Assembly: GCA_963702925.1 (NCBI GenBank) | Contig: OY969771.1 | Location: forward strand, 2,418,001 to 2,482,000 | Direction: 5' to 3' | DNA: 64,000 nucleotides | Source: CAIKMD01 sp963702925 | GTDB lineage: Bacteria > Pseudomonadota > Alphaproteobacteria > ATCC43930 > CGMCC-115725 | In this document: one piece after another, positions 8,702-17,375 of the stretch | How the letters are laid out: every line of letters begins with the position of its first letter | Position numbering within the stretch: the first letter of the stretch is position 1 | Position numbers and translations under genes: made by a program | Notes under the pieces: generated by a model | Database searches by the model: none | Seen by the model: the letters and a program-made list of their open reading frames with translations, nothing else | What the model was told of the DNA's origin: nothing

Positions 8702-8745
8702 AAAAGTGATTTCTTTGCCCTGCGGCAAAGCGGCTGGTCACTTTT
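8702..8745. repeat. Nested inverted repeat, partly repeated at 32354-32373
   Basis: Outer arms AAAAGTGA (8702-8709) and TCACTTTT (8738-8745) enclose an inner hairpin CTTTGCC-CTGC-GGCAAAG (8713-8730). The inner part is nearly the same as 32354-32373 in the gap between two convergent genes, differing by one base and one gap. It may be a small dispersed palindrome or a protein-binding site. Only two copies were noticed. Confidence 0.4.
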
Positions 8746-8877
8746 ATGTCGCTGACAATGCTCGGTGTTTTTGGAATCCCGCAACCGCAAGTAAGCGTGG
8801 TGCGCTGCAATCTTGATCTCCAGCGCCAAAGGCGGTAGCAGCAAGGGCGAGATCGCCCCCCGACAAGGAGACCAGAA

Positions 8878-11577
8878 GTGCCCGTCACCGGCCAGGATTC
8901 GCTGAAAACCCGCCGCACGCTGAGCGTTGCCGGCAAGAGCTACGATTATTTTAGCCTCGAGGCGGCGGCCCAGGCGGCGGGGCTTGGCGATATTGCGCGG
9001 TTGCCTTTTTCGATGAAGGTGCTGCTCGAAAACCTGGTCCGGCTGGAAAACGGCCGCACGGTCACGGTCGACGACATCAAGGCGGTCGCCGCCTGGCTGA
9101 AAACGCGCAAATCCGAACGCGAGATCGCTTTCCTGCCGGCGCGCGTGCTGATGCAGGACCTGACCGGCGTGCCGGCAGTGGTCGATCTGGCGGCGATGCG
9201 CGAAGCGATGGTGAAGCTCGGCGGCGATCCCAAGAAGATCAACCCGCTCGCGCCGGTCGATCTGGTCATCGACCATTCGGTGATGGTCGATAATTTTGGT
9301 ACGTCCCACTCTTTCCAGGACAATGTGAAGGTCGAATTTGAGCGCAACCAGGAGCGCTATGTGTTCCTGCGCTGGGGACAGGGCACTTTCGACAATTTCC
9401 GCGTCGTGCCGCCGGGCACCGGCATTTGCCATCAGGTCAATCTCGAATATCTGGCGCAGGTGGTCTGGACCACCGAGGAAAACGGCAAGACCATCGCCTA
9501 TCCCGATTCCTTAGTCGGCACCGACAGCCACACCACCATGATCAACGGTCTCTCGGTGCTTGGCTGGGGCGTCGGCGGAATCGAGGCCGAGGCGGCGATG
9601 CTGGGTCAGCCGATCTCGATGCTGCTGCCCGAAGTCGTCGGCTTCCGGGTCAGCGGCGCGTTGCGCGAAGGCACCACGGCGACCGATCTCGTGCTTACTG
9701 TGGTGCAGATGCTGCGCAAGAAGGGCGTGGTCGGGCGCTTCGTCGAATTCTACGGGCCCGGCATCGCCAATATGTCGCTCGCCGATCGCGCCACCATCGG
9801 CAACATGGCGCCGGAATACGGCGCTACGTGCGGCTTCTTCCCGATCGACGCCGAATCCATCCGCTACATGAAGCTCACCGGCCGCGATCCGGCGCGGATC
9901 GCATTGGTCGAGGCTTACGCCAAGGCGCAAGGCCTGTGGCATGACGAGAATTCGCCCGATCCGGTCTTCACCGACACGCTCGAATTGGATCTCGGCACGG
10001 TCGAGCCGTCGCTCGCCGGCCCGCGCCGTCCGCAGGATCGGATTGCGCTGTCGGGCGTCGCCAAGAATTTCGCGACCGAACTGCCGAAGCTCGCCGCCAC
10101 CCGCAAGCCCGAGAAGGCGAAAGGCGAGGCCGCGGTCAAAGGCTCGAATTATGCGCTGAAGGACGGCGCGGTGGTGATCGCCGCGATCACCTCCTGCACC
10201 AATACGTCGAACCCGAGCGTGATGCTCGGCGCGGGTCTGGTCGCGCGCAACGCTTTGAAGCGCGGGCTGAAGGTGAAGCCCTGGGTCAAGACCTCGCTCG
10301 CGCCGGGCAGCCAAGTGGTGACCGATTATTACGCCGCCGCCGGGCTGCAAAAGGATCTCGACGCGCTCGGCTTCAATCTCGTCGGCTATGGTTGCACGAC
10401 CTGCATCGGCAATTCGGGCCCGCTGCCGGATGCGATTTCCGAAGCGATCGAGGAAGGCGATCTCGTCGTCGCCGGCGTGTTGTCGGGCAACCGCAATTTC
10501 GAAGGCCGCATCCATCCGCTGGTGCGCGCGAATTATCTTGCCTCGCCGCCGCTGGTGGTGGCTTACGCGCTCGCCGGCTCGGTCAATATCGATCTCAACC
10601 ATGATCCGCTCGGCGAGGACCCGGATGGCAAGCCGGTCTATTTGAAGGACATCTGGCCGTCCAACCGCGAGATCGCCGACACGGTGCACAGCGCGCTCAA
10701 CGACACGATGTTCAAGAAGCGTTACGGCAACGTGTCCCAGGGTCCGGAAGAGTGGCGCAAAGTGCCGCTGGTCGAGGGCATGACCTTCAAATGGGATCCG
10801 GGCTCGACCTATCTCGCCTCGCCGCCCTATTTCGACAACATGCCGAAAGAGCCGGGCGCGCTCGCCGATATTTCCGGCGCGCGCGAATTGGCGCTCTTCG
10901 GCGACAGCATCACCACCGACCACATCTCGCCCGCCAGCTCGATCAAGAAGGAAAGCCCGGCCGGGCAATATCTCTTGGAGCATCAGGTGCGGCCGGCGGA
11001 TTTCAATTCCTATGGCGCGCGCCGCGGCACGCATCACGTGATGATGCGCGGTACTTTCGCCAATATCCGCATCAAGAACGAGATGGTGCCGGGCACCGAA
11101 GGCGGCGTCACCAAGCACCAGCCCGACGGCAAGGTGATGCCGATCTATGACGCGGCGATGCTCTATCAGAAAGAGGGCGTGCCGCTGGTCGTCATCGGCG
11201 GCAAGGAATACGGCACCGGCTCATCGCGCGACTGGGCAGCCAAAGGCACCAAGCTTTTGGGCGTGCGCGCTGTCATCGTCGAAAGCTTCGAGCGGATTCA
11301 CCGCTCCAACCTCGTCGGCATGGCGGTGCTGCCGCTGCAGTTCAAGGACGGCATGAATCGCCAGACCCTGAAGCTCGATGGGACGGAGCGCTTCGATATC
11401 GGCGGCATCGCGCAAGGGCTGAAGCCGCGGGTCGAGCTGCCCTGCCGCATTCACCGCGCCAATGGCACGGTCGACGAGATCAAGCTGCTCTGCCGCATCG
11501 ATACGCTCGACGAGCTGGAATATTTTCGCCACGGCGGCATCCTGCAATACGTGCTGCGCGGCATGATGAAGGGCTGA
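8878..11577 (+). CDS. acnA: Aconitate hydratase A
   Basis: TCA-cycle enzyme that isomerises citrate to isocitrate through a 4Fe-4S cluster, in the cytosol. Full length at 899 residues. The three cluster cysteines are Cys440 (ITSCTNTSN), Cys506 and Cys509 (YGCTTCIGNSG), and the swivel domain carries GTGSSRDWAAKG. The start is GTG at 8878, supported by AAGGAG at 8865-8870 seven bases upstream. A 10-bp perfect hairpin spans the stop codon. Monocistronic, with its own upstream region shared with the ccm operon. Confidence 0.97.
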   Translation: MPVTGQDSLKTRRTLSVAGKSYDYFSLEAAAQAAGLGDIARLPFSMKVLLENLVRLENGRTVTVDDIKAVAAWLKTRKSEREIAFLPARVLMQDLTGVPAVVDLAAMREAMVKLGGDPKKINPLAPVDLVIDHSVMVDNFGTSHSFQDNVKVEFERNQERYVFLRWGQGTFDNFRVVPPGTGICHQVNLEYLAQVVWTTEENGKTIAYPDSLVGTDSHTTMINGLSVLGWGVGGIEAEAAMLGQPISMLLPEVVGFRVSGALREGTTATDLVLTVVQMLRKKGVVGRFVEFYGPGIANMSLADRATIGNMAPEYGATCGFFPIDAESIRYMKLTGRDPARIALVEAYAKAQGLWHDENSPDPVFTDTLELDLGTVEPSLAGPRRPQDRIALSGVAKNFATELPKLAATRKPEKAKGEAAVKGSNYALKDGAVVIAAITSCTNTSNPSVMLGAGLVARNALKRGLKVKPWVKTSLAPGSQVVTDYYAAAGLQKDLDALGFNLVGYGCTTCIGNSGPLPDAISEAIEEGDLVVAGVLSGNRNFEGRIHPLVRANYLASPPLVVAYALAGSVNIDLNHDPLGEDPDGKPVYLKDIWPSNREIADTVHSALNDTMFKKRYGNVSQGPEEWRKVPLVEGMTFKWDPGSTYLASPPYFDNMPKEPGALADISGARELALFGDSITTDHISPASSIKKESPAGQYLLEHQVRPADFNSYGARRGTHHVMMRGTFANIRIKNEMVPGTEGGVTKHQPDGKVMPIYDAAMLYQKEGVPLVVIGGKEYGTGSSRDWAAKGTKLLGVRAVIVESFERIHRSNLVGMAVLPLQFKDGMNRQTLKLDGTERFDIGGIAQGLKPRVELPCRIHRANGTVDEIKLLCRIDTLDELEYFRHGGILQYVLRGMMKG

Positions 11578-11589
11578 ACGCCCTTCATC
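11565..11589 (+). terminator. Hairpin across the acnA stop codon
   Basis: GATGAAGGGC (11565-11574) and GCCCTTCATC (11580-11589) form a perfect 10-bp stem with loop TGAAC that contains the TGA stop. There is no T-tract after it, so it may be an mRNA 3' stabiliser or a weak terminator between acnA and the convergent NIPSNAP gene rather than a classical intrinsic terminator. Confidence 0.45.
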
Positions 11590-11601
11590 GCCGGCGCGTA
11601 T

Positions 11602-11922
11602 CTACTTCATCGGCGAGAAGGCGGTCGGGACGAGGATGCGGCTTTCCTGCGCCATGAGCGGGGAAGGCTGCGGCCCGTTCTTGATGAATTCGTGCCAGGC
11701 GGGATCTTTAACCATGGCGCCGCGGCGCGCTTCGCGATCCGCGAGCGATTCGTATTTCCACATATGCACGATTTGGTTAAGCGTGCCGATCTCGCAGGTG
11801 AAGAAACCGACCAGCCCGCCGAGAAACTTCTGTTGCACGGGCAGGCCGTATTTCTCGTAGTATTCAAGCCATTGTGCGGCCTTACCGGGATGCGCGGTAT
11901 AGGTGCGGACTTCCAGGATCAT
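11602..11922 (-). CDS. NIPSNAP family protein
   Basis: Small protein of 106 residues with a dimeric alpha-beta barrel fold expected from the NIPSNAP family. Typical features are the start MILEVRTYTAHPGK, the central IVHMWKYESLADREARRGAM and the end region PLMAQESRILVPTAFSPMK. The ATG at 11922 is chosen because AGGGAGGT lies just upstream on the minus strand; the frame is open to 11988. Biochemical function in bacteria is not established. It converges on acnA. Confidence 0.85.
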   Translation of the reverse strand: MILEVRTYTAHPGKAAQWLEYYEKYGLPVQQKFLGGLVGFFTCEIGTLNQIVHMWKYESLADREARRGAMVKDPAWHEFIKNGPQPSPLMAQESRILVPTAFSPMK

Positions 11923-12044
11923 GAGGACCTCCCTTTGTTCTTGAGCAGTGCGAAACTGGCCGGGCGCGACGAGGCGGTCAAGCATCACCCTCTTGTGAAG
12001 CAGAGTGTCTGGCTTGGCGGGTCCGGGCGGCGCAGGATAAGTCG

Positions 12045-12776
12045 ATGAAATTGCGGCTTTTCGCCTTGCTTCTTCTCGTCCCGGCCTGGGCCGGCGCGGC
12101 TTGCGCCGATGACTCGCCGATCGTGGTCGAGCTCTTCACCTCGCAAGGCTGCAGCTCGTGTCCGCCGGCCGACAAATATCTCGGCGAGCTTGCCAAGCGC
12201 CCCGATATTCTCGCCCTCGCCTTCCATGTCGAATATTGGAACTATATCGGCTGGACCGATCCCTATTCGAAACCCTGGGCGACAAGGCGCCAACGCGATT
12301 ACTCCACGCGGTTGAAGCAACGCTATGTCTACACTCCCGAAATGGTGGTGCAGGGCGGAGCCGAAGGCGTCGGTTCGGAACGCGAGACGATCGAAGCCTT
12401 GATCCGCACGGCCGCTGCGCAACGCGCGGCGCATCCCGCGCTGAATTTGCATTGGCGCGAAGACGGCGCGTTGCTGGCCGATTTCGGCGACGGAAAATCG
12501 CCCCCAGGCGAGCCGGCGACGGTGTGGCTCGTGGGCTATGACCGCATGCACACGACGCCGGTGCTGGCGGGCGAGAACGAAGGCAGGACCGCCTGGGATC
12601 ATCATCCGGTGCGCAGCTTCCGCCGCCTTGGCTCCTGGGCCGGCTGGTCGGAACAGTTGATCGTGCCGCCCGACGAAGTGAAGAACTTGAGCGATTACGG
12701 CGCTGCGGTGCTGCTCCAAGCGGACGGCACCGGCGCGATCCTCACCGCCGCCAGCATCGAGTTGCCGCGGCAATAA
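12045..12776 (+). CDS. DUF1223 family secreted thioredoxin-like protein
   Basis: Predicted exported protein of 243 residues. A signal peptide (MKLRLFALLLLVPAWAGAA) precedes a thioredoxin-like domain with VELFTSQGCSSCPPAD, giving a CxxC pair at Cys36 and Cys39; VEYWNYIGWTDPY and RYVYTPEMVVQGG are further family motifs. The role of DUF1223 is unknown; the CxxC suggests a periplasmic redox function. It stands alone between NIPSNAP and the ParA cassette. Confidence 0.85.
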   Translation: MKLRLFALLLLVPAWAGAACADDSPIVVELFTSQGCSSCPPADKYLGELAKRPDILALAFHVEYWNYIGWTDPYSKPWATRRQRDYSTRLKQRYVYTPEMVVQGGAEGVGSERETIEALIRTAAAQRAAHPALNLHWREDGALLADFGDGKSPPGEPATVWLVGYDRMHTTPVLAGENEGRTAWDHHPVRSFRRLGSWAGWSEQLIVPPDEVKNLSDYGAAVLLQADGTGAILTAASIELPRQ

Positions 12777-12905
12777 TACGGCTCGCTAACTGGGAAAACT
12801 GCCCCAGCAGCACTCTGCCCGGTCGTCGCAATTCGCTAATGCGCCTGGCTCAACTTATGAGTTAAAATTAGGCGCGCTTATGCACTTTCTCGGGGGGGCG
12901 AACCA

Positions 12906-13838
12906 ATGCGCGTTGTCTCTGTTATCAATTATAAAGGCGGCGTAGGAAAAACTAGCCTCACGGCCAACCTCGCTGCGGAGTTGGCTTGGCGCGGCAAAAA
13001 GGTCTTGTTGGTTGATTTAGACGCCCAAGCGAGCTTGACGTTCTCGTTAGTTGCGCCGGATGAATGGCAAGCCAGCTACGCCGCCACACAGACGGTAAAG
13101 ACTTGGTTTGACGCTTTCGAACAGGGGAAACCTATTTCGCTCGCGAGCATCGTTCAGACGCCTACCCGAATCAATCAGCGTCTCAATGGGCGAGGTAGCA
13201 TAGACGCGATTTATTCTCATCTTGGACTGATTAACGTCGATTTAGAACTCGCTACTAAACTTGGTGGCGCGACGCTTGCACAGGCCAAGAAGAATTTTAT
13301 TGCAATTCACAGGCGATTGGCGGAAGGGCTCGCCTCATTTCCAGAAGAAAAATACGACCTAGTCCTGATTGATTGCCCGCCGAATTTTAATATCGTTACG
13401 AAAACGGCTATTGTTGCGAGCGATTTTATTTTGGTGCCTGCACGGCCCGATTACCTATCGACGCTAGGCATCGATTATTTGATTCGCAGCGTAAATAGCC
13501 TCATTAGCGATTACAATGAGTTCGCCAAGCTCGATCAAGGCGAAAAGATTGAGAGCATAAAGCCAAAAGTTCTGGGCGTTGTCTTTACGATGATCCAAGA
13601 GTACGGCGGCCAACCAATGGCGGCACAGCGAGCATTTATGAACCAGACTGGGACCCTTGCTGGCCTATCACTTTTCAATGCATATATTAAGCGGAACGAC
13701 ACACTTTTTGCCGATGCCCCTCAATATGGGGTTCCTGTGGTTTTGCATCATTATAGCTCCGGAAGCCATCAGAGCGTCGTTGATGGTCTGGAAGAGGTTG
13801 CAACGGAGTTTGGTCGCTACATGCGCTGGTGGAAGTAG
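12906..13838 (+). CDS. ParA/Soj/MinD-type ATPase of an accessory cassette
   Basis: A 310-residue P-loop ATPase. The deviant Walker A motif KGGVGKT is at residues 10-16, the A' motif LLVDLDAQASLT at 34-45 and Walker B DLVLIDCPPN at 151-160, all intact, so dimerisation and ATP hydrolysis as in ParA are expected. No parB or parS is present; the partner is the small gene 12 bp downstream. Codon use is clearly AT-richer than in the neighbours (many TTT, TTG, TTA, AAA), suggesting transfer. A 12-bp dyad AACT-TATG-AGTT at 12852-12863 upstream could be an operator. Plasmid-type partition, mobile-element maintenance or defence are all possible. Confidence 0.85.
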   Translation: MRVVSVINYKGGVGKTSLTANLAAELAWRGKKVLLVDLDAQASLTFSLVAPDEWQASYAATQTVKTWFDAFEQGKPISLASIVQTPTRINQRLNGRGSIDAIYSHLGLINVDLELATKLGGATLAQAKKNFIAIHRRLAEGLASFPEEKYDLVLIDCPPNFNIVTKTAIVASDFILVPARPDYLSTLGIDYLIRSVNSLISDYNEFAKLDQGEKIESIKPKVLGVVFTMIQEYGGQPMAAQRAFMNQTGTLAGLSLFNAYIKRNDTLFADAPQYGVPVVLHHYSSGSHQSVVDGLEEVATEFGRYMRWWK

Positions 13839-13850
13839 GACAATCGAACG

Positions 13851-14270
13851 ATGAGAGCGCCAAAAAGAGACAATGAGCTGGCTACGTTGTTGCGCCGGCT
13901 TGCGGACTACGTCGAACATCAGTCCGACCTTGAACTAACGGCGTTGATGGAAGACTCGGCGAAGCTACTGGCGGCGGCTGAGAGGCAGACCAAGAAGCGT
14001 CCTACCCCTTATAAAGGAACGAGCGTAACAGGCGATTTGTATCACGTGGTCAATGCACTTCAGAATTTATCATCTCGGGAAGATGGCGAAAATTTGCTGC
14101 GAGAGAAGACATTTAATAGAAACAAGCTCGAGACGCTTGCCAGGTATTTGCAGCTGCCGGTTCAACGGGACGATACAATTGAGAAGCTACGCGACAAAAT
14201 TATAGAGAGAACTATTGGCTCTCGCCTGCGCTCCAACGCAATCCGTGGCCCGAGTTTGCTTCCTGAGTGA
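13851..14270 (+). CDS. Hypothetical 139-residue protein with SAP-like C-terminus, partner of the ParA-like ATPase
   Basis: Family not recognised. The N-terminal half is predicted helical (ELATLLRRLADYVEHQSD, then LTALMEDSAKLLAAAER). The C-terminal part NKLETLARYLQLPV followed by TIEKLRDKIIERTIGSRLRS resembles a SAP-type helix-extended-loop-helix DNA-binding motif ending in a basic tail. Only 12 bp separate it from the ATPase stop, so both are one transcript. By analogy with ParA partners it may be the DNA-binding half of the pair; this is inference. Base composition matches the ATPase rather than the host genes around it. Confidence 0.6.
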   Translation: MRAPKRDNELATLLRRLADYVEHQSDLELTALMEDSAKLLAAAERQTKKRPTPYKGTSVTGDLYHVVNALQNLSSREDGENLLREKTFNRNKLETLARYLQLPVQRDDTIEKLRDKIIERTIGSRLRSNAIRGPSLLPE

Positions 14271-14328
14271 GTTTTCGGGGTCTGGAAGATCTAAATTTTC
14301 GTATGACCGCGAAAGCCTGCAACGCCCG

Positions 14329-16194
14329 CTAAGCCGCCAATCCCCGCGCCAAGACCGACGATAATCGTTTCGCGAAGGCAGCCGGATCGGGCAGAGGCTC
14401 TCCTTCGAGAATGCGCGCCTGATCGAGCAGGATCCATGCGAAGTCGCCCAAGGCATCGGCGGCGCCGTCCTTGCCGGCAAGCTCGACCAACCTGCCGATC
14501 AGCGCGTGCTTGGGATTGATCTCGAGAATGCGCTTTGATTCCTCGCTGGTCTGGCGGTGCTGGCGCAAGAGACGCTGCAAATGCATGTCCATGTCGTGCT
14601 CGTCGGCGACCAGGCACACGGCGCTGTCGGTCAAACGCTTGCTGGCGCGCACATCCTTCACCGCATCGCCCAGCGAGAGCTTCAACAGCGCGACCAGCGC
14701 GGCGACATCGCCTTCAGGCTTTTCCGGCGCGGCGTCTTTCTTTTCCTCGGGGGCGATCGCGTCGAGATCGTCGCTGCCGCGCGTGACCGATTTGAATTCG
14801 GTCTTCTTGTATTCGCCGAGGGCTGGCATCCAGAATTCGTCCACCGGATCGGTCAGCAGCAGCACCTCGATGCCGCGCGCGCGGAAGCCTTCGAGCTGCG
14901 GGCTACGCGACACGGTTTCGATACTATCGCCGGCGATGGTGTAGATCGCTTTCTGGCCCGGCTTCATCCGGCCGATATAGTCGTCGAGCGAGATGAGGCC
15001 CTCGCCCGCCGTTGAGCGGAAGCGCGCAAGATCGAGCAGCGCATCCCGGTTCTCGCGATCCTCGTAAATGCCCTCTTTCAGCACCGCGCCGAAATTCGTC
15101 CAGAAGCCCATATAACTATCGGGCTCGTCCTTCGCCTTCTTGGCGATTTCCGCGAGGACGCGCTTGACGATCTGGCCGCGCATGCGCGCCAGCATCGGGT
15201 TGTTCTGCAGCATCTCGCGGCTGACATTGAGCGGCAGATCCTCGCTGTCGACCACCCCGCGCAGGAAGCGCAGATAAGGCGGCAACAGCTCTTGCGCGCC
15301 CTCGGTGATGAAGACGCGGCGGACATAAAGCCGGACGTGATTCTTGCGCTCGGGCTCGAACAGGTCGAAGGGCTTCGAGCCGGGCACGAAGAGCAAGCTG
15401 GTATATTCGAGGATGCCCTCGGCCTTGTTGTGGAGCGCAAGCCAAGGCTCGTCGAAGGCATGAGCAACGTGGTGATAGAATTCCTTGTATTGCTCCGCCG
15501 TGATCTCGCTTTTGGGGCGCATCCACAGCGCCGAGGCGGCGTTGAGCGTCTCCTCCTTGCCGTCATGATCGAGCACGATCGGCAGCGCGATGTGATCGGA
15601 ATATTTCTTGACGATGGCGCCGAGGCGCGCGGGGTCGGTATATTCCTCATCCGCCTCGTTGAGATGAAGCGTGATGGTGGTGCCGCGCTTCTCGCGTGGG
15701 GTTTCCTCGATGGTGAACTGGCCCTTGCCGTCCGAGACCCAGCGATGGGCGATTTCCTCGCCGGCCTTGCGCGAAACCACTTCGACCTCGCTCGCGACCA
15801 TGAAGGCCGAGTAGAAGCCGACGCCGAATTGGCCGATCAGCGCCATGTCTTTTTTCGCGTCGCCCGAGAGCTGGCGCAGGAAAGCCGCCGTGCCCGAACG
15901 CGCGATGGTGCCGAGATTGTCGATCATCTCCTGCCGGCTCATGCCGATGCCGTTATCCGCGACGATCAGAATGCGCTTCGTCTTATCGGGCGTGAGCACG
16001 ACCCGGAAATTCGCGTCGCCGGCGATAAGGGCGGGCTCGGTCAAGGCCTGATAGCGCAGCCGGTCGCAGGCGTCGGACGCGTTGGAAATCAGCTCGCGCA
16101 GAAAGACCTCTTTCTCGCTGTAAAGCGAGTGCGCGACGATTTCCAACAGGCGGCTCACCTCCGCCTGAAATTCCCTTTTCTCGGTTGTCATCAT
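14329..16194 (-). CDS. htpG: Molecular chaperone HtpG (Hsp90)
   Basis: ATP-dependent cytosolic chaperone of about 621 residues. The GHKL ATPase motifs are intact: LRELISNASDACDRLRY near the N-terminus, then IADNGIGMSRQEMIDNLGTI, and the lid with GQFGVGFYSAFMVA. Middle-domain and C-terminal dimerisation regions follow at normal length. Two consecutive ATGs (16194 and 16191) lie after a GGGGTGGGG stretch; either may be used. It is single on the minus strand, next to the ParA cassette. Confidence 0.96.
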   Translation of the reverse strand: MMTTEKREFQAEVSRLLEIVAHSLYSEKEVFLRELISNASDACDRLRYQALTEPALIAGDANFRVVLTPDKTKRILIVADNGIGMSRQEMIDNLGTIARSGTAAFLRQLSGDAKKDMALIGQFGVGFYSAFMVASEVEVVSRKAGEEIAHRWVSDGKGQFTIEETPREKRGTTITLHLNEADEEYTDPARLGAIVKKYSDHIALPIVLDHDGKEETLNAASALWMRPKSEITAEQYKEFYHHVAHAFDEPWLALHNKAEGILEYTSLLFVPGSKPFDLFEPERKNHVRLYVRRVFITEGAQELLPPYLRFLRGVVDSEDLPLNVSREMLQNNPMLARMRGQIVKRVLAEIAKKAKDEPDSYMGFWTNFGAVLKEGIYEDRENRDALLDLARFRSTAGEGLISLDDYIGRMKPGQKAIYTIAGDSIETVSRSPQLEGFRARGIEVLLLTDPVDEFWMPALGEYKKTEFKSVTRGSDDLDAIAPEEKKDAAPEKPEGDVAALVALLKLSLGDAVKDVRASKRLTDSAVCLVADEHDMDMHLQRLLRQHRQTSEESKRILEINPKHALIGRLVELAGKDGAADALGDFAWILLDQARILEGEPLPDPAAFAKRLSSVLARGLAA

Positions 16195-16273
16195 CCCCAC
16201 CCCATGCCAAGAACGCCCCGAGATATGTGGCGGCGCCCCTTTCGATGCAAGGGGATGGGGGAGTATCAGGAAA

Positions 16274-16735
16274 ATGAGTTACGTCCAGCGCGTGCTTCAG
16301 CCGGGCGAAACCCTAATTTACCAGACGCGGCTGCACTGGCTGGTCTATGCGCGGCCGGTCGGCTGGCTCGTGGCCGCCCTGGTGCTGGCCGGCATTGTGC
16401 TGCAGCAGCGCCCGGACATGCCGATGCTGGTTTGGGCGGCCGTCCTCATGCTGTTCGCGATCGCCGTGCTCGATGGGATTGCCGCCGCATTGCGGCGGAG
16501 CACCACGGAACTCGCCGTCACCGACCACCGCGTCATCTACAAGCGCGGCATTATCGGGCGCTACACGATCGAAATGGCGCGCTCCAAGGTCGAAAGCGTC
16601 GACGTGGTGCAGAGCTTCCTCGGCCGGGTCTTGAACTTCGGCACGATTCTCGTGCGCGGCACGGGCGGCAGCTTGGAGCCGTTCCGGAACGTCGAGGATC
16701 CGTTACGGCTCCGCAGCGCCATCATCGCACAATAA
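16274..16735 (+). CDS. Bacterial PH domain membrane protein
   Basis: A 153-residue protein with the opening YVQRVLQPGETLIYQTRLHW, two membrane segments (about 32-44 and 55-72) and a C-terminal PH-like beta domain (STTELAVTDHRVIYKRG, then IEMARSKVESVDVVQ). This is the YdbS/YdbT (bPH_2) layout. Members sit in the inner membrane and their role is mostly unknown. Its stop (TAA, 16733-16735) abuts that of the convergent glycine-zipper gene with no spacer. Confidence 0.82.
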   Translation: MSYVQRVLQPGETLIYQTRLHWLVYARPVGWLVAALVLAGIVLQQRPDMPMLVWAAVLMLFAIAVLDGIAAALRRSTTELAVTDHRVIYKRGIIGRYTIEMARSKVESVDVVQSFLGRVLNFGTILVRGTGGSLEPFRNVEDPLRLRSAIIAQ

Positions 16736-17218
16736 TTACGGGCAGCCCGAGGCCGCGCCGACCGAGGCACCGACGGCCGCGCCGCCGAGAATGCCGAGCA
16801 CGGTCGCGGCGACATTGCCGGAGCTCCGGCCGATCTGCGAGCCGATCAGCCCGCCCGCGGCGGCGCCGATGAGGCCTCCGGCGGTCGCGCCGCCGCTGCA
16901 GGCATAGGCGGCGCGGGTCGGCACGGCGGGGTAATAGGCGGGCGGAGGCGGCGGCGCATAATAAGCGGGCGGGGGTGGCGGCGCGTAGATCACCGGCGAC
17001 GGATAGGCTGGCGCCACATAGACCGGCGTTGGCGCGACCACATAAGGCCGGCGCCAATCATCGCGATCATGGTGCCAGCCGGTATCGCGCGACTCGTCGC
17101 GATCATGGCGCCAATCATCGGCCAAAGCGGGCGTGGCGGCGAGCGGTGCGGCGATGGCGAGCGCGAGAAAAGCCGCAAAGGAACGCGATTTCCAGGAAAT
17201 ATGCGAGAAGCGGGTCAT
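16736..17218 (-). CDS. Glycine-zipper 2TM outer-surface protein
   Basis: A 160-residue exported protein. The start at 17218 follows GGAGGT; a signal peptide ends near TPALA. The mature part begins with a charged HDRDESRD stretch, then a proline-tyrosine-rich low-complexity region (repeats of YAPPPPPA), and ends with a glycine zipper (TAGGLIGAAAGGLIGSQIG) of the 17-kDa surface antigen type. It probably associates with the outer membrane or periplasm; exact function is unknown. The polyproline region may come from local repeat expansion. Confidence 0.75.
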   Translation of the reverse strand: MTRFSHISWKSRSFAAFLALAIAAPLAATPALADDWRHDRDESRDTGWHHDRDDWRRPYVVAPTPVYVAPAYPSPVIYAPPPPPAYYAPPPPPAYYPAVPTRAAYACSGGATAGGLIGAAAGGLIGSQIGRSSGNVAATVLGILGGAAVGASVGAASGCP

Positions 17219-17375
17219 TGGGACCTCCAAGGGGCGTCGAGAACGCCCGTTCCATGCATATACGGTTGGCAAGGCCTTGAAAGTCCTTGCCGCGAGATGA
17301 ATTCGGTGTAATCCGGCACCGCTTTAGGTGGAGCGCCTCTTGCCTTTCGCCGCGGGACACCTGATGCTCTAGGCC

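Larger units (their letters stand above)
8467..8877. other. Intergenic control region between ccmA and acnA
   Basis: About 410 bp with no convincing gene on either strand. It must hold the divergent promoters of the ccm operon and acnA; no clear sigma-70 hexamers were found. It contains a minus-oriented intrinsic-terminator-like hairpin (8558-8586), a 7-bp inverted repeat at 8593-8599/8609-8615, and a nested inverted repeat at 8702-8745. The density of hairpins suggests RNA-level control, which is inference. Confidence 0.6.

Noticed and set aside
9511..11118. Long frame antisense to acnA, and similar ones opposite htpG (15292-16872), ligABC (52533-54542) and the MetE-like gene (49083-50579)
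   Set aside because: All mirror strongly conserved genes and have composition typical of antisense frames in GC-rich DNA.
12777..12905. Direct repeats or attachment site at the edges of the ParA cassette
   Set aside because: No matching repeat was seen at the other edge (14271-14328); only a small dyad near the likely promoter.
16900..17060. Tandem repeat or CRISPR-like pattern
   Set aside because: It is the coding repeat of a proline-tyrosine-rich stretch in the glycine-zipper protein, without spacers. No CRISPR array was seen anywhere.
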